From NCBI GenBank assembly GCA_002286715.1, contig NSJX01000025.1:84782-148781 (forward strand): DNA of 64,000 nt, given 5' to 3'. Position 1 is the first letter of the stretch. Each line of letters starts with the position of its first letter. The translations under genes and the position numbers were made by a program. This DNA comes from Dentipellis sp. KUC8613. Taxonomy: Eukaryota; Basidiomycota; Agaricomycetes; Russulales; Hericiaceae. A model generated the notes under the pieces. It was not told where the DNA came from, searched no databases, and saw nothing but the letters and a program-made list of their open reading frames with translations. This document shows positions 58,180 to 64,000 of this stretch, piece after piece.

Positions 58180-58856
58180 TCACGCCTCGCGCTCGTCGTC
58201 CGCATCGTTCGCATCCTCCTCCTCCTCGCTATCGTACTCCCCCTCGCTCTCGTCCACGCTGTCGTACTCCTCCTCGATCCCATACTCGCACTCGCCGCTA
58301 TCATACTCACGCTCATACTCATACCTAACCGCGCAGCGGGGGAGGCAGAGGAGCCCATCCAGCGCGATGATCTCGCCGTCGGTGAGCGGGGCGCGGGAGG
58401 GGTAGGGCGAGGGGGAGGGGTAGAGGGCAGGGGAGGGCGGTGGGGACGGGTGAGGGCGGAAGTCGAAGACGGGGCGGAGGATTGGAGGGCGCCAGCGGCC
58501 GCACGCGGCGACCGCTACCTCCTCCCCCTCCTCCTCCTCCTCGTCCCATTCCGGCTCCGGCTCCCTGTCGAGAGACGGGAGGCGAGGAGCGCGCCAGAGG
58601 AGCACGAAGAGCTTGTCGAACTCGGCGCGGGAGTAGTTGGCGGGGAGGCGGTAGTTTTTGGGAGTGTGGGTGGAGACGGGGGGCAGGCGGGTGGCCTTCG
58701 GGGTGGGAGAGGTGGTGGTGGGGAGCGAGGAGGGCTGGCGAATTTGGGAAATCGTCAGTAGTCGGGAGGGGATGTAGGGCTGGGAAGACGCACCTCGGAC
58801 ACATTGCTGCCGCTGAGTCTCATCTCGAACGTGAACTTGAACTGGGTGATGTCCAT
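58180..58856 (-). CDS. Acidic low-complexity protein X3 (unit 3 of local family)
   Basis: Two exons (58856-58794, 58734-58180) give 205 residues. Exon 1 (MDITQFKFTFEMRLSGSNVS, ending in Glu) is followed by a phase-0 intron with donor GTGCGT, exactly as in X1. Exon 2 is Pro/Thr-rich, then has a compact segment (NYRLPANYSRAEFDKLFVLL), an acidic run (EPEWDEEEEEGEEVAVAACG), a Pro-rich part, and a tyrosine/acidic end (RYEYEREYDSGECEYGIEEE ... NDADDEREA). No family was recognised. The 3' untranslated side carries a degenerate GAGTGTA-type tandem repeat (58070-58140), and a copy of its downstream DNA occurs at the right end of the window, implying a fourth unit beyond it. Confidence 0.65.
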
Positions 58857-59339
58857 GTTTGTTTGGTATATGTGGATAGCTGAATGGGATTGTGCTGTAA
58901 TTGTGCTCAGGGGAGCGGAGGATGTGGTAGACAGAGCAGAGGACGGGACAATGCACAGGAGGATGAAGGTGGAAGTCAAAGAGTGCAAAAGCGCCGGCGA
59001 CGCAGCCGCCTGCCCTTTGTCACCCTCTGCATAAGCGACGCCGACTCGCGGGCCGGGAGAACAAAGGGCGCGGTCCATTGTTCTCTGGGATATAATGCGA
59101 GGTAATCGATAGCCGGGTGGAGTGAGTGAGACTTGGAGGTCTCATGCCACGCACTACTGATCACCTCATATGGCCATGCCTGCCTGCCTGTCCGCTCTAC
59201 GCTGCTCTGGCGCCCAGAGGCCCCGCGCATCGTACCAGAGCACCTTTTCCTACCGCCCCACCAGAGCAAGCAGCGGACGATAGACGGGCTCGTCTAATTG
59301 GAGCGGGCGCGGCGTGGTGCGCCGTCGCCGCCGTTGGCG
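58857..59339. other. X3 promoter region
   Basis: Upstream of X3. No exon was supported. The repeat array starts at its right edge. Confidence 0.5.
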
Positions 59340-60060
59340 CCGCTCCCGACGTCCGACGTCCACATTCGACATTCTAGAATATGCGAACGCAGATCAGCGG
59401 AGAACAAACCGGAATATCATATGCAGCGGCCGGGAGCATACATAACGGGCTTGGTATCGCCCTCCCAATTCCGCGCACCACACTGTGCTCACCTGCAGGT
59501 TGCCATTCCTCCGCCCCGCCATTCCGCCATGCACCCCCGTGGGTACGACGTCCACAATCCCCTTTCTGCAATGATATGACGCGCATCAGCAGCGGACGAC
59601 GCGCTATACACCATACTGCCAACCGCGCCGGAGACAATCACGCTGGCGCGTACGCGACGCCGCCGCCGTTGCTCCCGACGGCCGACGTCCACAATCGGCA
59701 TTCTAGAATATGCGGCGCAAATCAGCGGAGAACGAAGTGGAATATCATATGTAGCGGCTTGGGGGATATACAACGGGTTCGTTGTCGCCCTCTCGAGTCC
59801 GCGCACCACACTCTACTCACCTGCAGGCTGCCATCCCACCGTCCGCCACTCCACCACCCGCCGTTCCTCCCAGAGGTCCGACGTCCACAAGCGGCATTCA
59901 CTTTCTGGAACAGCGCGGCGCGCGTCAGCGGGGGACGACTTGGCGGGAGAGCGCTCACCTTCACCGTGCTCAGTTTGCCGCACCTGGCGCCTCGGGACGC
60001 GTGACTGCTGCGGTCCTCTCTCCGCCACACTGCATTGCAATGCCACACTTGTCACCGCGT
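59340..60060. repeat. Array of degenerate direct repeats with splice-like edges
   Basis: Four related pieces begin near 59345, 59537, 59680 and 59875. Each has a CGACGTCCACA core, then CATTCTAGAATATGCG or a variant, CAGCGGA and GGAATATCATATG; a CTCACCTGCAGG element lies between units. On the minus strand CCTGCAGGTGAG is a perfect exon-end/donor, and the adjoining frames give related peptides such as GRRTSGRNGG, so these may be copies of an exon and its intron. Confidence 0.7.
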
Positions 60061-60634
60061 CTTTAATCCTACTCACTTTTTATCATTTATTGGTGGGATT
60101 CCGACTCCCGCTCTGACGGCGCTGTATCTGAATTTCTAGAACGATTCAGATAAGCGCAGGCAACGAGATTATTACGGAGTCACAAACGACGGGATACATA
60201 GCAAATGTGCTCACCTTGCCGCTTGCGTCGCGATGATAGCGAGCGCCCACAATTTACAAGCAGGTTCGCCCGCACTATGTGACGCTCTCTGTGTCTCCGA
60301 GCCTCCCTCTACGCTCAGATCCTTGGTTCGCTCGCCTGTACCTCTCACGGACCAGCATGCGGAAGATCGCTAGAGCACTCGGCGTCACGACGACGCAGCC
60401 CGGCCGCGTCGAACCTGACATCCTGGAACGCCTCGGACTCGTCGGCTTCCCCAGCTCACCCACCTTCAGCCATATGCGCAGACAGACCTTCGCGCAAGCA
60501 CGCGCCAGCATATGTGTGTACGCAGTCGCCCTGGATACCAGCACACCTCGCCCTGGATACCAGCACACCGTGCGCTGCAGCAGTGAGCGCTGCGCACTAT
60601 CCAGTCACCCAGTTGATACCGCGCACCTCAGGCT
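60061..60634. other. Gap with one protein-like open stretch
   Basis: From 60358 to about 60525 the plus strand reads MRKIARALGVTTTQPGRVEP then a helical DILERLGLVGFPSS, which looks like a real domain end, but no stop-to-start gene model could be built. Otherwise nothing was seen. Confidence 0.4.
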
Positions 60635-63600
60635 TGCGCAGTATGGATGCCGATGTGCGGGGGCGGCCGCCATGTATACGTCCCCCTTGCTACCACCACG
60701 ATTGCCTCGCCCACACATTCAGTGACCTACTTGCCGACCAGTGAGCATCGCGCAATGTTCGGTATAGAAGCTGAGAGCTCACCGTGCGTTGCTAATACCA
60801 GACTCTAGACGGCCTGTATGAAAACCACGCTGCAGAAGATGCCATGTCGCATATCCATCTTGCGCCCGTCGCGCGTCGTACGAGGGACCTTGTAAAAAAA
60901 GCCTGATCGCGGACGATATTCCCAAACCACGAAATCCATATCTAAACACAGGATGAGTATGGCAGCGGGGTATGGGTTCGAAGAGCAAGTCAGTATCAAT
61001 TTTTTTCTGTCAGGAGGGGACCTGGGGAATCGCTTACCTCACCAAGCGCGACCTGATCTACGCCATCAGTGCGTTGTTGGCGCAAATATGCCGTCTCCCT
61101 GCACGTTCATTCAGGGCATCACGGAGGATCGCTCTTTCCCTTCGTGAACTTCGCCCGCTCACCACAACGGCCGCGGCGCGATCTCTTCTGCACGGGCTGA
61201 CGAGCCAATGTGATAGGTGTTATGCATTTGGATTGATGGGGGTTTACTCACCTTGCTGCTTGCTTGTAATCGAGACTCGCGGAGGTGATAGGCCTTCACC
61301 TGAGATGGCCTTTTCGGACCTATTGCCAATCGACATTACCCCCTGCGCTATCACCACGACATTCACCCACATTTCCAAGTGTCTTTGTATCTTCTACTCA
61401 CCTGTTGTCAATGACTCCACCTATATCACAGCCCACGACGACGCGTATACTGCTCGGTGTCACGGTAACGCAGCACACAGCATGCCCATGTCTGACGTTG
61501 AATTGTCTCTTCCATTCTCCTCCGGGCTCTCATAAACGAGGTCAATTCGAGGTAGATGCGAGCCTGGACGGACGGTACTTACCTCGGGACACAAGGCCGC
61601 TTTGAACTTGAAGTGGAACGATGCGACCCGGCCTTTGCCGAGGTGCACTCGAGCATCGCTGGCGTTGTCAGCGAACAAGGTTTGCTGCCGTTACCGTCCT
61701 CATCTCTCTATCTCTCAATGTCAATCTGCTATTTCTCTCCTTCTCAACGCGGCAACATCTCACGATTTCTCCCTTATCTGCATTCCTTCTGGATGAAGAC
61801 GTACAAAGCATAACGCGCAAACGCACGACAGACGATCGCGATTATCACCATGTGGTCTTACAACTGGTTCAGCGCCGAGCCATATTCCGCGGCGCATTTG
61901 CCTGCTCGCGTATGTACCAGCAACACTCACGCACGTCGAACCACACGCTTTTATCTTCGTGCATCAAGGCTTTTGTGACATCAGGCATGTAGGCAGCTGG
62001 ATCACGAGCAGACAAGCGTGCGGGGTAAGATGAGACGCGTGCGCTGATACACAGACAGGCGCCTTGTACGCGCGCTTGGTGACCGGTTTGTGTTGGCGGG
62101 CTGACGGGGGGTGCACGTATGTCCAGACTTTGTAATCGCCTCACTTCTTCTCCCCTTGCACTCATACTCATACCTCACTCTCGTGCCCAAACGTGCCTGT
62201 ATAGAGCACGTTTCAGTTACCCTACTTGCCTTTCCTGTGATCCGCAAACGAAACCACAGACGCCTCACCTGCTCCCACAGCCGGCGCAGGCGCGAATCTG
62301 CCCATCAACACAGACGCAAGCGCGAGACGATCCCCATACCCCCACATATATACCCTTTCGTTCGCCCAGTTCCTTTACCATTCGCCACACGATCCTGCTT
62401 CCCCGCAAGCGCAGCGGATCGCGAAACGCGGCGCTCGTGTTCCGCGCAGGTGCCTGGAGCTCCACTTTTCCTGACATCCAAGAAGCACAAGTCTATCTCT
62501 AGTCCAGGCTATGCATTGGCCCGCATAGGCACCCGCCCGGATGGGACATCCACGTGCATGGATGAGGCACCTGCAGCCACGACTAGAAATGGAACGGCGT
62601 CGGCCTCGGGCTCGTTGAAGCGCGCACTCGACGCAAGTGGCGCGGACGCATATGCGGACGCTAAGGATCACAAGAAGAAGAGCTCGGAATCGCCGGCGTA
62701 TCCTGTCCATGTCATCTTCTGCACTCCGCAAATGGTACGCCGCCTGCTGATGTATATATGGTGCGCCCCGTACACTTGAAACCACACGCTCATCGCATCT
62801 CGTATCGCAGACGACCGACGCCGTCTCCTCACACGCTAGCGGCCGGCGGTACATGGCACAGACAAGTCCTGTCGCGCGCCCTGTCGATCCGTCGCCTGCT
62901 GAAGTACCGCTGCCTATCACACCACACACCGGGTGCGACTGCGTGTGGAGCCTTGGATCCGCGCCGCGACAGCGAGCAGGCGGGCGGACAAGCACCGCAG
63001 GTGCGCGCGCATCGCCGCAATTAATAGTGCCGCGCGTGTGCAGGCCCATCCCACGCCGCATCCGAATCCGCATCCCGTTCGCATGCAGCCACGCACTTGC
63101 CTTCCCTGCTCATGCCAGAGTCAGTGACGCGCGGTGGACAGATAGATAGATCCTGGGAGCACCGCCCGACGCCTGATGCCTGATGTGCCATGGCGCAGGC
63201 TTCGAAATCGAAGACCCTCCGCAGCTGCAGGCTGGAATCTGGATGCATCAGCCCGCGCGGCTTCGCCATCTGTTGTCCCTCGCGAAGCACGGGCGGCGCC
63301 CCCCTTGCCACGCCGGGGGTTGCGTCCCCATGTGGCGTACGCGTGCTCCGTTCTCAGAGGAGCTTAAGTGTGCTTGTCTTCTGTGTGTGTATTCATTCGT
63401 GTCTGATCCTGTTGTATGTGCGGGCAGGCTCAGGCTGGAGGTTGTCAGTGATAAATAGAACTCTGAATCGTATAGCGGGTATTATTCGTGTGCGTTCAGA
63501 GTGGGGTTAGGTCGACTGAAGGAACTTGTTGTACTGTACTTATTCGAAGGCTAGGATGACCATTATCTGTCTACATTCAATCCATTCTTGAAAGATTCCG

Positions 63601-64000
63601 GAATGATCTCGGCTCTGTCGTCAAATCGAGCTCGAGCGTCGTCGGCTATTCCCGCGTCTACGACCTCGCTATGTAATTAAATCTGAGGACGTTCACAACC
63701 TGCAGCTAGTGCTGCGGCCTCCCGCTGGCGGGAACGCCAATCGTCCAAGGCGGTCGCATGTGGATCTGGCGCGCGCGCGTGCTCGAAGTCTTGCGCTGCG
63801 TACGCGTCGCGACGTCACTACAATACTAGTAGTTCGTCCCTTATCCAGATCCCTCACAAAAGTATTCCGTACAACGTATATATTTTTCAGTTATAGATCA
63901 CAGTATCACCAATCACAACAAGCAGTAAAGGTATTTGCAGTTGAAAAAAAAAACACATAAGTTAAGTGTAGAGCGGGGGATGCACCGGAGACAGCAAAAA
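60635..64000. repeat. Duplicated block B (continues past the window)
   Basis: A second copy of 55220-58040 with extra sequence near 61900-62200. It ends inside the X 3' flank (about 63880-64000 equals 57910-58036), so the array goes on beyond the window. Confidence 0.9.
62205..62700 (+). pseudogene. Decayed Mpp6 copy, unit B
   Basis: The clearest Mpp6 relic. The exon-2 part (TGCCTTTCCTGTGATCCGCA, then GGCGCGAATCTGCCCATCAA) parallels the intact gene, and the exon-3 part reads KKHKSISSPGYALA (intact: KLKSISGSGYGSVS) and SLKRALDASGADAYADAKDH (intact: SLKRTLDAGGADAEAKKRKK). Exon 1 is absent and the frame differs between parts, so it is not functional as Mpp6. Confidence 0.8.

Noticed and set aside
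1..64000. CRISPR arrays, bacterial operons, phage or viral genes
   Set aside because: Nothing of the kind was seen; introns throughout show nuclear fungal DNA.

Overview
The window is nuclear DNA of a filamentous basidiomycete, almost certainly a wood- or litter-decaying agaricomycete. Evidence: nearly every gene is cut by several short GT-AG introns of about 50-65 nt, codon third positions are GC-rich, there is an AA9 lytic polysaccharide monooxygenase with a C-terminal cellulose-binding CBM1, there are two F-box proteins of the expanded agaricomycete type, and eEF1B-gamma, FES1, eIF5A and BCS1-like genes are organised as in basidiomycetes. I built the gene models by reading splice sites by eye; where exon lengths sum to whole codons I say so or give the protein length. 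Family names rest on remembered motifs, not searches.

Layout. 0-9 kb: eIF5A (+), a TAF8-like TFIID subunit (-), the secreted AA9-CBM1 enzyme (-), choline-phosphate cytidylyltransferase (-) and a poorly resolved spliced gene (-). 9-17 kb: a multi-span membrane protein (+), a BCS1-like AAA ATPase (+) and a rhodanese/dual-specificity phosphatase (+). 18-31 kb: a TPR-like protein (-), a seven-exon unknown (-) with very short introns, an F-box protein (-), FES1 (-) divergent from a small single-pass membrane protein (+), a polytopic membrane protein (-) and eEF1B-gamma (+). 32-40 kb: a second F-box protein with a hexanucleotide expansion in its coding region (-), a four-span membrane protein (-), tRNA-Arg(CCU) with a nearby broken tRNA copy, and an Mpp6-like exosome cofactor (+).

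40-64 kb is quite different: gene-poor, repetitive and duplicated. Three short minus-strand genes for acidic, low-complexity proteins (called X1, X2, X3 here; 41.4-42.2, 52.8-53.5 and 58.2-58.9 kb) sit in related surroundings, and a fourth unit starts at the right edge. Each is next to DNA derived from the 3' part and downstream flank of the Mpp6-like gene. Two decayed Mpp6 copies (about 56.4 and 62.2 kb) lie inside a pair of direct duplications about 5.4-6 kb apart. Between X1 and X2 lies a Mutator-like DDE transposase gene (46.4-51.0 kb), head-to-head with an unknown gene (44.2-44.9 kb). A separate array of degenerate repeats occupies 59.3-60.1 kb.

The left two thirds are ordinary housekeeping and secretory genes with no operon-like logic. 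The right third is a fast-changing subregion built by serial duplication of one chromosomal unit plus transposon insertion; the X gene array is the best candidate for something undescribed.
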